This document shows, piece after piece, positions 53,041-62,180 of a stretch of 64,000 nt of DNA; position 1 is the first letter of the stretch; each line of letters opens with the position of its first letter. The DNA lies in assembly GCF_017876795.1 (NCBI RefSeq), contig NZ_JAGIOR010000002.1, forward strand, positions 124,001 to 188,000. Reading direction: 5' to 3'. Origin of the DNA: Rhizobium leguminosarum. GTDB lineage: Bacteria; Pseudomonadota; Alphaproteobacteria; Rhizobiales; Rhizobiaceae. The translations under genes and the position numbers were made by a program. Under the pieces are notes generated by a model. The model was given only the letters and a program-made list of their open reading frames with translations. It was not told where the DNA came from and did not search any database.

Positions 53041-53130
53041 ATCCTTAATGCGTTGAAAATTAATGACTTATTGAATGTGGAGCCGTTCTTCCGCACGCGG
53101 ATAAGTCATGCCTTAAGAAATGGATGGATT

Positions 53131-54084
53131 ATGGCTACTGGCGACCGGCTCCGCTTCGGCGTCGATCTCGTGACGTTCTTCGATCCCGGCTTCTGGGGTG
53201 TCGATAGCCATGACGCGATCATCGACTATGCGCGCACCGAACAGCGCGCCTTCTGGGACAAGATTCTCGACAGCGTCCAGGCCTCCGGCGTCACCGGCGT
53301 CGAGCTGACGTTTTCTCCGTTCAACTGGCAGGATGCGATCAAGACCTATGGTTCTGTCGATGCCTTTGCAGCCGAGCTGGCAAGACGCGACCTGACGCTC
53401 TGCAGCGGCTTCTTCGCGGAACTGGAGGCGGCGGGCGACTTCGCCGAGCCCGAGGCCCAGCGCGCGCTGATCGACAAGGCGGAGCGCTATGCCGACTTCC
53501 TGAAAGCCTGCGGCAGCGACATCATGGTGATCGGCGCCCCGCTTCGCCAGACGCTCGGCGCCCAGCCGGTGCAGTTTTACGATTTCGACCGCGCCAAGGT
53601 GATCGCCGATTTCCTGAACCGGCTCGGCGCGACCCTGTATGCCAGGGGCGTGCGGCTGGCGCTGCACACCGAGGCGCACTCGATCTTTGCCGCCGCGCGT
53701 GACGTCGACCTGATGATGCTTCTGACCGACCCAGCCTATGTGCATATGTGCCCGGACACGGCTCATATCATCGTTGCCGGCTCCGATCCCATCCAGCTCG
53801 TTGATCGCCACTACGAGCGCGTGATCATCGCCCACTGGAAGGATGCGATCGGGCCCATGCCTGCCGACACGCCGATCGACAAGCACATCCACGATCGCCA
53901 CCAACCGTATTTCTGCAGTTTCGGCCTTGGACGGGTCGACTGGCCAGCCTGGATCCGGCTGCTGCGCGACCGTGCCTATGAAGGTTGGGCAATTCTTGAA
54001 CTCGATGCCGCGCCGGATCCCGTCCGCGACATCGCCAACGGGCTCACGCTCGTCCGGCAGGCGCTCCTGCCGATCTATCGCTGA
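53131..54084 (+). CDS. Sugar phosphate isomerase/epimerase-type TIM-barrel protein
   Basis: 317 residues from ATG at 53131. Xylose-isomerase-like TIM barrel: 'GVTGVELTFSPFNWQDAI', 'LALHTEAHSIFAAARDVDLM' (Glu/His metal ligands), 'MCPDTAHIIVAGSDP' (Asp/His) and 'EGWAILELDAAPDP' (Glu). The metal site is therefore complete. Relatives include IolE/IolI, 3-dehydroshikimate dehydratase and enzymes that epimerise or cleave 3-keto sugars. It is the first gene of the LacI-controlled operon that ends with a GMC oxidoreductase. An upstream extension of the frame covers the operator region and is not used. Confidence 0.8.
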   Translation: MATGDRLRFGVDLVTFFDPGFWGVDSHDAIIDYARTEQRAFWDKILDSVQASGVTGVELTFSPFNWQDAIKTYGSVDAFAAELARRDLTLCSGFFAELEAAGDFAEPEAQRALIDKAERYADFLKACGSDIMVIGAPLRQTLGAQPVQFYDFDRAKVIADFLNRLGATLYARGVRLALHTEAHSIFAAARDVDLMMLLTDPAYVHMCPDTAHIIVAGSDPIQLVDRHYERVIIAHWKDAIGPMPADTPIDKHIHDRHQPYFCSFGLGRVDWPAWIRLLRDRAYEGWAILELDAAPDPVRDIANGLTLVRQALLPIYR

Positions 54085-54142
54085 CGATGATTCCCAAGAC
54101 AACGAACGCCCCGCAAAGAGGGCATTTTCACGAGGTGGAACA

Positions 54143-55375
54143 ATGAAGACAATGATGAAGCTTTTTCTTGCCGGTGTGGCTTTCGCCGGTCTCTTCGCTT
54201 CGGCGCATGCCGAGGACAAGCCGACAATCGAGATCATGTCGTCCTGGACGTCGGGCGGCGAAGCGGCAGCACTCAACGTCATCAAGACCGAGTTCGAAAA
54301 GCGCGGTGGCGTCTGGAAGGATTCCTCGATCGCCGGCTTCGGCGCCGCCGATGCCGCCTTCCAGAACCGTATCGTCGCGGGTGACGCGCCCGGCGCCAAG
54401 CAGGGCGTCATCGGTCTCGCGGCTGCGGATTTCGTCAGCCAAGGTCTGTTCAATCCGATCGACGACGTGGCCGGTGCCGGCAAATGGGCCGACGTGCTGC
54501 CGAAATCGATCCATGATCTCATCTCCTATGACGGCAAGGTCTATCTCTCGCCGACCGGCGCCCATGGCGAAAGCTGGGTCTTTTATTCCAAGGAAGCCTT
54601 CGGCAAGGCTGGCATCGCCGAGGAGCCCAAGACCTGGGGCGAGTTCTTCGCCGACTTCGACAAGCTGAAGGCTGCCGGCATCGTTCCCGTTGCCTGGGGC
54701 GGCCAGCCCTGGCAGCAGACCAAGGTCTTCAACATGATCCTGCTCTCGCAGGTCGGGATCGACGGCTTCCTGAAGATCTATGTCGACAAGGACAAGAGCC
54801 AGGCCTCCATTGACGGCGTGAAGAAGACCCTCGAAATTCTCGGCAAGCTGCGCGGCTATGTCGATGCGGGTGCTGCGGGCCGCAACTGGAACGACGCAAC
54901 AGCCATGCTGATCACCGCCAAGGCCGGCGTGCAGTTCATGGGCGACTGGGCGAAGGGCGAATTCACCGTTGCCGGTAAGGAACCGGGCAAAGACTATGGC
55001 TGCATGATCGTGCCGGAGTCCAAGGGCATGGTCTATATCGCCGATTCCCTCTGGTTCCCGAAGACCGGCAATGCCGCGACCGACAAGGCGCAGAAACTTC
55101 TCGCCGAAGTCGTCATGGATCCGGCGGTGCAGGTCGAATTCGCCTTGAAGAAAGGCTCGGTTCCGATGCGCACCGACGTCGACAAGTCGAAGCTTGATGT
55201 CTGCGCCCAGAAGGGGGCCGAGCTGATGGCTGCCGGTGCGATCGTCCCGGATCAGGCGATCGTGCTCACTCCTCAGCAAGTCGGCGCGCTCGACGATTTC
55301 GTCGACGAATACTGGAGCGGTGGCTCGAACGATGCGGCCGCTGCGGCCGAGAGTTTCTTCGCCGTCTTCGAGTAG
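54143..55375 (+). CDS. Sugar ABC transporter substrate-binding protein (CUT1)
   Basis: 410 residues with a signal peptide ending AHA-E near residue 23. Family-1 binding protein of the glucose/mannose type: 'IEIMSSWTSGGEAAALNVIK', 'ESWVFYSKEAFGKAGIAEEPKTW' and 'GVQFMGDWAKGEF'. GAGGTGGA precedes the ATG. It delivers a sugar to the permeases that follow; the hairpin after it may keep its expression higher than theirs. Confidence 0.87.
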   Translation: MKTMMKLFLAGVAFAGLFASAHAEDKPTIEIMSSWTSGGEAAALNVIKTEFEKRGGVWKDSSIAGFGAADAAFQNRIVAGDAPGAKQGVIGLAAADFVSQGLFNPIDDVAGAGKWADVLPKSIHDLISYDGKVYLSPTGAHGESWVFYSKEAFGKAGIAEEPKTWGEFFADFDKLKAAGIVPVAWGGQPWQQTKVFNMILLSQVGIDGFLKIYVDKDKSQASIDGVKKTLEILGKLRGYVDAGAAGRNWNDATAMLITAKAGVQFMGDWAKGEFTVAGKEPGKDYGCMIVPESKGMVYIADSLWFPKTGNAATDKAQKLLAEVVMDPAVQVEFALKKGSVPMRTDVDKSKLDVCAQKGAELMAAGAIVPDQAIVLTPQQVGALDDFVDEYWSGGSNDAAAAAESFFAVFE

Positions 55376-55384
55376 AATAGTGCC

Positions 55385-55413
55385 TGCGGCGTCGGCCTGA
55401 TCCCGACGCCGCA
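55385..55413 (+). other. Intercistronic hairpin between binding protein and permeases
   Basis: GCGGCGTCGG and CCGACGCCGC form a perfect 10-bp stem (11 with the flanking T-A) around a 7-base loop, 10 bp after the binding-protein stop. No T run follows. Such structures usually stabilise upstream mRNA and give partial termination. Confidence 0.55.
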
Positions 55414-55470
55414 TTGCCGACCGCGGTGCGCGGCGGCGTGTGCCCCGCTTTTCCGTCAACGAGCTGGCCG

Positions 55471-56358
55471 ATGCCTATCAAACGCAAACCCAATCTTTCC
55501 GCCACCATCGCGCTGCTGCCGACTTGGTTCGTCGCGGTCGTGGTCTTCATCGGCACCATGGCCTGGTCGATCCGCCTGTCCTTCACCAATTCGACGCTTT
55601 TTCCATCCTCGACCTATGTCGGATTTGCCCAGTATTCGAAGCTGTTCTCTTCCGCCAAGTGGCTCGCATCGCTGCAAAACGTGTTGATCTTTGGCGTCCT
55701 CTACGTCGCAGGCTGCCTTTTGCTCGGCTTCCTGCTGGCTGCGGCACTGGATCGCAAGATCCGCTTTGAGAGCGCCTTCAGAACCATATTTCTTTATCCC
55801 TACGCCATGTCCTTCGTGGTGACCGGGCTGATCTGGCAATGGATGCTCAATCCGACGCTCGGCATCCAGGCGAGCGTACGTTCGCTCGGCTGGGAGAGCT
55901 TCGTTCTCGACTGGGTGGTCAATCGTGACATGGCAATCTATGCGCTGGTTCTTGCCGGCGTCTGGCAGGGTGCGGGGCTGGTGATGGTCATCGCGCTGGC
56001 CGGCATGCGCGGTATCGAAGGCGAGCAATGGAAGGCGGCGCGGATAGACGGCATTCCCGTCTGGCGGATCTATGTCTCGATCGTCCTGCCGCAACTCGGG
56101 CCGGCGCTGGCGGCGGCCGGCATGCTGCTCGCCATGGGGGTGATCAAGACCTACGACATCGTCGTCGCCATGACCAATGGCGGCCCCGGCAATGCGACGG
56201 AGGTGCCGGCGAAATTCATTATGGACAATTTGTTCGGGCGCCAGAACCTCGGCCTCGCCACAGCGGGCGCGACGGTGCTTGTCCTCGGTGTGATCATCGC
56301 AGTCGCCCCGTTCCGCTACGCCATGCACATGCGCGATAGAGCGAAGGGAGCCGCGTGA
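55471..56358 (+). CDS. Sugar ABC transporter permease 1 (MalF-like, CUT1)
   Basis: 295 residues with about six membrane spans. The EAA coupling loop is 'EGEQWKAARIDGIPVWRIYVS', and 'MTNGGPGNATEVPAKFIMD' is the usual MalF-type C-terminal loop. ATG at 55471 is chosen for the family start (MPIKRKPNL). The stop overlaps the start of permease 2 by one base (TGATG). Confidence 0.86.
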   Translation: MPIKRKPNLSATIALLPTWFVAVVVFIGTMAWSIRLSFTNSTLFPSSTYVGFAQYSKLFSSAKWLASLQNVLIFGVLYVAGCLLLGFLLAAALDRKIRFESAFRTIFLYPYAMSFVVTGLIWQWMLNPTLGIQASVRSLGWESFVLDWVVNRDMAIYALVLAGVWQGAGLVMVIALAGMRGIEGEQWKAARIDGIPVWRIYVSIVLPQLGPALAAAGMLLAMGVIKTYDIVVAMTNGGPGNATEVPAKFIMDNLFGRQNLGLATAGATVLVLGVIIAVAPFRYAMHMRDRAKGAA

Positions 56359-57242
56359 TGGCCGGTCGTCATCCGAATGGCCCGAAGCCGGCGCAGATCA
56401 CCGCCGGGCGTATCGGCCTCTACGCCTTCCTGGTCGTTGCGGCGCTTTTCTTTCTTCTGCCGCTTTACACCATGGTCGTCACCTCGCTGAAGTCCATGGA
56501 CGAAATCCGGCTCGGTCAGATCTTCGCCCTGCCGGCAAGGCTCGATCTCTCCGCCTGGACGACCGCCTGGTCGGGCGCCTGCATGGGGACCGTCTGTGTC
56601 GGCATTCGCAGCGGCTTCTGGAATTCGGTGGCGATTACCCTTCCCGCGGTGGCGCTCTCGGTCTTCACCGGCGCCGTCAACGGCTACGCGCTGTCGCTCT
56701 GGCGGCCGCGCGGGGCAAATCTGCTCTTTGGGCTACTGATGGCCGGCGGCCTCATCCCCTACCAGATCTTCCTCTATCCGATGGTCCGAGCGATGGCGAA
56801 TATCGACCTCTACAATTCGCTCGCCGGGATCATTCTCGTGCATGTCATCTTCGGCCTGCCGCTGGTGACGCTGCTATTCCGCAATTATTTCGTCAGCGTG
56901 CCGGAGGAGCTCTGCAAGGCGGCGCGCGTCGACGGCGCCGGCTTCTGGCGCATCTTTTTCGAGATCATGCTGCCGATCGCCGTGCCGATGGTGGTGGTGG
57001 TCTCGATGCTGCAGTTCACCGGCATCTGGAACGACTTCCTGCTCGGTCTGGTATTTGCCGGGCGTGACAACCTGCCAATGACCGTGCAGCTCAACAATAT
57101 CGTCAACACCACGATGGGCGAGCGGACCTACAACGTCAACATGGCGGCGACGATCCTGACCGCCATCGTTCCGCTCGCCATCTATTTCCTATCCGGTCGC
57201 TGGTTCGTGCGCGGCATCGCCGCCGGCGCAGTCAAAGGGTAA
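56358..57242 (+). CDS. Sugar ABC transporter permease 2 (MalG-like, CUT1)
   Basis: 294 residues with about six membrane spans; 'EELCKAARVDGAGFWRIFFEI' is the EAA coupling loop and 'GIWNDFLLGLVFAGRDN' the MalG-type landmark. AAGGGAG precedes the ATG. 'CMGTVCVGIRSGFWNS' places two cysteines in the first outer loop, which is unusual for this family. Confidence 0.86.
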   Translation: MAGRHPNGPKPAQITAGRIGLYAFLVVAALFFLLPLYTMVVTSLKSMDEIRLGQIFALPARLDLSAWTTAWSGACMGTVCVGIRSGFWNSVAITLPAVALSVFTGAVNGYALSLWRPRGANLLFGLLMAGGLIPYQIFLYPMVRAMANIDLYNSLAGIILVHVIFGLPLVTLLFRNYFVSVPEELCKAARVDGAGFWRIFFEIMLPIAVPMVVVVSMLQFTGIWNDFLLGLVFAGRDNLPMTVQLNNIVNTTMGERTYNVNMAATILTAIVPLAIYFLSGRWFVRGIAAGAVKG

Positions 57243-57249
57243 CGCTTCG

Positions 57250-58332
57250 ATGCAATCTGCCGTCTCCGTCAAAGACCTGAAGATCGCCTATGGCGACCAT
57301 ACGGTGATCGAGAAACTGTCGATCGATATCGCTCCCCGGGAATTTCTGGTGCTGCTCGGCCCTTCCGGCTGCGGCAAGTCAACGCTGCTGAGCGCCATTG
57401 CCGGCCTCCAGGACATTACATCAGGTGAGGTGTGGATCTCAGGCAAGAACGTCAGCTGGGAGGAGCCGAAGGACCGCGGCATCGGCATGGTCTTTCAGTC
57501 CTACGCGCTTTACCCACGCATGTCGGTCCGAAAGAACCTCTCCTTCGGCCTTCGCGTTGCCGGTCTGCCAAAACACGAGATCGAGGCCCGCGTCGCCCGC
57601 ACGGCCGCGCTTCTCCATCTCGACACGCTACTCGATAGGCGCCCTGCCGAGCTGTCTGGCGGCCAGCGCCAGCGTGTCGCCATCGGCCGGGCGCTGGTGC
57701 GCGAAGTCGATGTCTTCCTTTTCGACGAGCCGCTGTCGAACCTCGATGCCAAGCTGCGCAACGAATTGCGCGTCGAGATCAAGAAGCTGCATCAGCGCCT
57801 CGGCAACACCATGATCTACGTGACGCATGATCAGGTCGAGGCACTGACGCTTGCCGACCGTATCGCCATCATGCGCGACGGCGTCATCCAGCAGCTCGCC
57901 TCGCCGGCCGAGATCTACCGCCGTCCGGCCAATCTCTTCGTTGCCGGTTTCATCGGCGCGCCGGCAATGAATTTCATCGAGGGCAGGATCGAGCGCGCCG
58001 CCGCCTCGCCGGTCTTCCGGAGCAAGGGGCTCGCCGTCGATCTCTCCGGCTATTCCTTTAGCGCAGGCGCGGCGGAAGGACCGGCAATGCTCGGCTTTCG
58101 CCCTGAGCATCTTGTGCTCGATGGGGCGGTAAGCAGCCTGCCCGTCATTCCCGGCTGTGTTTCCGTCGTCGAGCCGATGGGTTCGGACGCCGTCGTTTGG
58201 TTTGACTGGGCGGATCAAAGCCTCTCGCTGAGGCTGATGGGCGACGTCACCCTGCAGCCCGGCGATGCCCTGGCTCCCGGGCTCGATATCGCCAAGGCGT
58301 CGCTCTTCGGCGCCGACGGATCGCGGCTGTGA
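57250..58332 (+). CDS. Sugar ABC transporter ATP-binding protein (MalK/UgpC type)
   Basis: 360 residues: ATPase domain with Walker A GPSGCGKST, 'FQSYALYPRMSVRKNL', signature 'LSGGQRQRVAIGRAL' and Walker B 'VFLFDEPLSNLDAKLR', then a C-terminal OB-fold (TOBE) domain with 'LGFRPEHLVL'. These C-terminal domains are often shared among sugar importers. It starts 7 bp after the second permease. Confidence 0.9.
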   Translation: MQSAVSVKDLKIAYGDHTVIEKLSIDIAPREFLVLLGPSGCGKSTLLSAIAGLQDITSGEVWISGKNVSWEEPKDRGIGMVFQSYALYPRMSVRKNLSFGLRVAGLPKHEIEARVARTAALLHLDTLLDRRPAELSGGQRQRVAIGRALVREVDVFLFDEPLSNLDAKLRNELRVEIKKLHQRLGNTMIYVTHDQVEALTLADRIAIMRDGVIQQLASPAEIYRRPANLFVAGFIGAPAMNFIEGRIERAAASPVFRSKGLAVDLSGYSFSAGAAEGPAMLGFRPEHLVLDGAVSSLPVIPGCVSVVEPMGSDAVVWFDWADQSLSLRLMGDVTLQPGDALAPGLDIAKASLFGADGSRL

Positions 58333-58412
58333 TGCCCCGTCCCTTTGTTTTCCCGCAATTGCCGGTGCGTTGCGCGCGGTTTTGAGCGATTGCTCCAGGA
58401 CAGGATTTGGAA

Positions 58413-60065
58413 ATGTCGGAGATTGTCTATGATGCGCTGGTGATCGGCTCCGGCGCGGCGGGTTCCTTCGCGGTCAAAGAATTGACGGCGCAGGGCCTTT
58501 CGGTGCTGCTTCTCGAGGCTGGCCCCGCCGTCGGGCCGAAGGATTTCGATCCCGCCCGCAAGAAGGCGCCTGCAAGCAGCATCAATATCTGGGAGCGCGC
58601 GCGGGCGACCCTTAAGGGCCAGCCGATCCAGGCGCGGGCGGCGTTTTTTACCGAGCGCTTCAGCCACTTCTTCGTCAACGATCGCAAGAACCCCTATACC
58701 ACGCCCAAGGGCGAGCCTTTCCTCTGGATCCGTGGCCGCCAGGGCGGCGGACGCCTCCACAGTTTTGGCCGCGTGCTGCTGCGCTGGACCGATGATGATT
58801 TCAAGATCCGATCACGCGCAGGAAAGGGCGTGGACTGGCCGGTCTCCTATGACGAGCTCGCGCCGTTCTACGACGAAGTGGAGACCTATCTCGGGCTCTA
58901 CGGCAACAAGGACGATGTGCCGACCCTGCCGGACGGCGTCTATGCGAAACCGGCAAGCCTGACGCCCGCCGAACAGATCTTCAAGCAAGCGGTCGAAAGC
59001 CGCTGGCCGGAAAGGCACGTCGTCTCCTGGCGCTACATCGCGCCGGATGCCGAACGCATGCCGCGACCGCTGCGGGAAGCCAAGGCTACCGGCAGGCTGA
59101 CGGTCCGCTACGACGCCGTCGTTCGCCGCATCACCACGGACGGGAAAACCGGACGTGCCACCGGCGCCGAGTTCATCGATCGCAATACCGGGCAAGTATC
59201 GACGGCCCGCGCCGCGACGGTGATTCTCTCCGCCTCGCCGATAGAGAGCGTGCGGCTGCTGCTGAATTCGGCTTCGGCGAAACATCCGGATGGGCTCGGA
59301 AACAGCTCGGGTGCACTTGGCCGCTATTTCATGGATCAGCTTCCGTGCCTCGCCTTCGGTTCCTTTTCGAAGGCGAAGGGTTGGGCGCCCGATGGCTCCG
59401 CCCCGACTGATCCGTTCTACAATCCATCGGGCGGGATCTTCATACCCCGTTTCGGTGAGGGCGACGCCGGCCGCGGCGATTTCGACTACCAGGGAAGCGT
59501 CGGGCGGGCGCCGGTCTCCGGCGACACCGATGCACGTCTCGCCTTCTTCGGTTTCGGCCGCATGCTGCCCTATGCCGACAATCGCATTACGCTCGATGTC
59601 AGGCGCAAGGACGCCTGGAACATTCCGGTTCCGCATATCCGCTGCGTGATGCAAGCAGAGGAGCAGGCGCTGCTTCGCCGGCAGGAGGAGACGCTGATCG
59701 CCATGATCAGCGAGGTCGGCGGCGACCTTGAATTCATCGGTTCGCCCACCGGCCTCAAGGAGATGGGCAAGGGCGCCTTTCCCGAGGCCGATGCCTTCAG
59801 CCGCTTCATGTTCCGCAGCTGGTTCCGCAAGACCATGTGCATGGGCGCGGCAATCCATGAAACGGGCGGCGCGCGCATGGGCGAAACCCCGGAAGCTTCG
59901 GTGCTCAACGCCTACAACCAGGTCTGGGATGCCCCGAACCTGATCGTCACCGACGCCAGCGCCTTCCCCGGCAGCGGCATCGCCGGCACAACACTCACCG
60001 TCATGGCTCTGACGATCCGCGCCTGCCTGAATCTTGTCTCCCAATACCGGGCGGGACAGCTTTAG
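58413..60065 (+). CDS. GMC-family FAD oxidoreductase (sugar dehydrogenase)
   Basis: 550 residues. The FAD dinucleotide motif GSGAAGS is at 12-18; 'IRGRQGGGRLHSFGRVLLRW' is the GMC signature-1 region and 'TDASAFPGSGIAGTTLTVMAL' the C-terminal signature. The active-site His is in 'IHETGGARMG', as in gluconate 2-dehydrogenase and glucoside 3-dehydrogenase large subunits. No signal peptide is present, and no cytochrome or small subunit gene is adjacent. It follows the importer ATPase by 80 bp and is probably the last gene of the operon. Confidence 0.85.
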   Translation: MSEIVYDALVIGSGAAGSFAVKELTAQGLSVLLLEAGPAVGPKDFDPARKKAPASSINIWERARATLKGQPIQARAAFFTERFSHFFVNDRKNPYTTPKGEPFLWIRGRQGGGRLHSFGRVLLRWTDDDFKIRSRAGKGVDWPVSYDELAPFYDEVETYLGLYGNKDDVPTLPDGVYAKPASLTPAEQIFKQAVESRWPERHVVSWRYIAPDAERMPRPLREAKATGRLTVRYDAVVRRITTDGKTGRATGAEFIDRNTGQVSTARAATVILSASPIESVRLLLNSASAKHPDGLGNSSGALGRYFMDQLPCLAFGSFSKAKGWAPDGSAPTDPFYNPSGGIFIPRFGEGDAGRGDFDYQGSVGRAPVSGDTDARLAFFGFGRMLPYADNRITLDVRRKDAWNIPVPHIRCVMQAEEQALLRRQEETLIAMISEVGGDLEFIGSPTGLKEMGKGAFPEADAFSRFMFRSWFRKTMCMGAAIHETGGARMGETPEASVLNAYNQVWDAPNLIVTDASAFPGSGIAGTTLTVMALTIRACLNLVSQYRAGQL

Positions 60066-60175
60066 GCGCGCTTGGAACGAGAGAGGGTGAGTAACCGTTT
60101 CAGCTTTCGATCAGTGGTCGTCATATAACCTTCGTACTGGCGTGCTCCTGTCAAATAAGCAGGAAGGAAAAGTCC

Positions 60176-61090
60176 ATGTCTCAAAACCATCAGGACCAAC
60201 TCAGCCGGATAAAGGCCGAAATCGCCGACAGCTTCGATGAGGAGCTGGAGATGCAGATGGAGGAAGATCGGCTGGACGATCTGGTTGCCGAAGGAATGTC
60301 GGAACCGGCGGAGCAGACGCTCGAACGGAAGATCTATTTCCGGGAATTATTCCGGCTGCAGCACGAACTGGTGAGGTTGCAGGATTGGGTTCAGCACAAG
60401 AAGCTGAAGGTGGTGGTGCTTTTCGAAGGCCGCGATTCGGCCGGCAAAGGCGGCGCGATCAAGCGCGTAACCCAAAGGCTCAATCCGCGCGTCTGCCGGA
60501 CGGTGGCCCTGCCTGCCCCGACCGAGCGGGAACGCCATCAATGGTATTTCCAGCGTTATGTCCCGCATCTTCCCACAGCCGGCGAAATGGTGCTCTTCGA
60601 CCGAAGCTGGTACAATCGCGCCGGTGTCGAGCGCGTGATGGGGTTCTGCACACCTGATGAACTCGAGGAGTTTTTCCGCTCGGTGCCTGAATTCGAGCGG
60701 ATGCTCGTCCGTTCCGGAATCGTGCTGATCAAATATTGGTTTTCGATCACCGATGAGGAGCAGGAATTCCGCTTCAAGATGCGTATCCACGATCCGCTGA
60801 AGCAGTGGAAGCTCTCACCGATGGATATGGAAAGCCGTGTCCATTGGGAGGAATATACCAAGGCCAAGGAAGAAATGCTGGCGCGTACGCACAGCAAGGA
60901 TGCACCCTGGTGGGTGGTTCAGGCGGTGGACAAGAAACGGGCGCGCTTGAACTGCATCGCCCATCTGCTTGAGCAGATCCCTTACGAGGATGTTCCCAAA
61001 CCGGACATCGAGCTGCCGGACCGCATCCGCCACGCCGACTATAACAGGGCGCCGGTTCCGCCTGAAATGCACGTGCCGGAGCGATATTGA
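60176..61090 (+). CDS. ppk2: Polyphosphate kinase 2
   Basis: 304 residues, PPK2 class 1 type with an N-terminal extension of about 50 acidic residues. Walker A 'FEGRDSAGKGGAIKR' is at 83-97, Walker B 'LFDRSWYNRAGVERVMGF' at 140-157 with Asp142, and 'KYWFSITDEEQEFRF' follows as the lid. These enzymes use polyphosphate to phosphorylate nucleoside diphosphates or run in reverse. Upstream AAGCAGGAAGG is a good ribosome-binding site. It stands alone; a large hairpin follows. Confidence 0.9.
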   Translation: MSQNHQDQLSRIKAEIADSFDEELEMQMEEDRLDDLVAEGMSEPAEQTLERKIYFRELFRLQHELVRLQDWVQHKKLKVVVLFEGRDSAGKGGAIKRVTQRLNPRVCRTVALPAPTERERHQWYFQRYVPHLPTAGEMVLFDRSWYNRAGVERVMGFCTPDELEEFFRSVPEFERMLVRSGIVLIKYWFSITDEEQEFRFKMRIHDPLKQWKLSPMDMESRVHWEEYTKAKEEMLARTHSKDAPWWVVQAVDKKRARLNCIAHLLEQIPYEDVPKPDIELPDRIRHADYNRAPVPPEMHVPERY

Positions 61091-61102
61091 GGCATAACTA
61101 TA

Positions 61103-61119
61103 CCGGCCTTCACGGCCGG
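61103..61119 (+). other. Small GC-rich hairpin after ppk2
   Basis: CCGGCC and GGCCGG form a 6-bp stem around a 5-base loop, 12 bp after the ppk2 stop, without a T run. It may help terminate transcription together with the larger hairpin that follows. Confidence 0.4.
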
Positions 61120-61155
61120 AGTGACGAGCAGATTCCAGCGTCGCTGATGCTTTCG

Positions 61156-61195
61156 GCTATCGCTACACCACGTGTGAGCGTGGTGTAGCGATAGC
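61156..61195. terminator. Long perfect hairpin between convergent ppk2 and aldo/keto reductase genes
   Basis: Two perfect 17-bp arms (beginning GCTATCGCTACACCACG) flank a 6-base loop TGTGAG, 13 bp from the stop of the aldo/keto reductase. The position between convergent genes suggests bidirectional termination, but the length and lack of a T-tract are unusual. Confidence 0.6.
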
Positions 61196-61208
61196 GCGCG
61201 GCCTGCGA

Positions 61209-62084
61209 TCAGGCGACGATGCTCCCGATTTGGTTGAGTTCGTCGATAGCCTCATCCGGCAGAACAAGCACGGCAGCGGCGAGGTTTTCCCTCAGATGGC
61301 CGACGGACAAGGTGCCGGGGATCAGCAGGATGTTCGGGGCGCGGCGTAGCAGCCAGGCAAGGGCTACCTGCATGGGCGTAGCATCAAGGCGTGCGGCAAC
61401 ATCAGACAGGGTGGACGACTGCAGCGGTGTGAAGCCGCCGAGCGGGAAGAAGGGCACATAGGCGGTGCCCTCGCGAGCGAGTTCGTCGATCAGGCGATCG
61501 TCGGCCCGATGCGCGAGATTGTACTGGTTCTGCACGCAGACGATCTCGGTGATCCCGCGCCCTTCGGCGATCTGCTTCGATGTGGCGTTGCTTAAGCCCA
61601 GGTGACGGATCAGTCCCTGCCGCTGGAGATCGGCAAGCACCGTCAGGGGCGCTTCGATCGCCCCTTCGGCAGGGCCATGAACATCGAACATGATTCTGAG
61701 GTTGACGACGTCAAGCACGTCCAGGCCCAGATTACGCAGATTGTCGTGGACTGCCGCCGTCAGTTCTTCTGGTGAGAAAGCCGGAATCCATGATCCATCC
61801 GCGCCGCGCCTTGCGCCGATCTTGGTGACGATGACGAGGTCGTCACGATAGGGATGGAGCGCTTCACGGATGATCTGGTTGGTGACGTGCGGACCATAAA
61901 AATCGCTGGTGTCGATGTGGTTTACGCCGCTCGCAACCGCCTCGCGCAGCACGGCCAAGGCCGCGCCGTGATCCCTGGGCGGGCCGAACACGCCTGGCCC
62001 GGCAAGCTGCATGGCGCCGTAGCCGAGCCGTTTGACGTTGCGGTCGCCGAGATTGAAGGTGCCGGTCTGATCGATAATGGACAT
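61209..62084 (-). CDS. Aldo/keto reductase
   Basis: 291 residues from ATG at 62084 (AAAGGAG upstream). TIM-barrel AKR: 'VNHIDTSDFYGPHVTNQIIREAL' has the catalytic Asp and Tyr, 'VIVTKIGARRGADG' the Lys. The fourth residue, usually His at the end of 'DLVQLH', is Arg in 'DVVNLRIM'. That change occurs in some AKR branches with altered substrate use. It reduces an aldehyde or ketone with NADPH; substrate unknown. It is divergent from a LysR regulator, which probably controls it. Confidence 0.85.
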   Translation of the reverse strand: MSIIDQTGTFNLGDRNVKRLGYGAMQLAGPGVFGPPRDHGAALAVLREAVASGVNHIDTSDFYGPHVTNQIIREALHPYRDDLVIVTKIGARRGADGSWIPAFSPEELTAAVHDNLRNLGLDVLDVVNLRIMFDVHGPAEGAIEAPLTVLADLQRQGLIRHLGLSNATSKQIAEGRGITEIVCVQNQYNLAHRADDRLIDELAREGTAYVPFFPLGGFTPLQSSTLSDVAARLDATPMQVALAWLLRRAPNILLIPGTLSVGHLRENLAAAVLVLPDEAIDELNQIGSIVA

Positions 62085-62180
62085 GATCTCACTCCTTTCA
62101 AGAGATGACGCCAAGATAGGCGTTGTCGGCGCGCGTGATAATTCGGTACAATCCGCACGGGCTGTGCGGAGTGGCGAACA

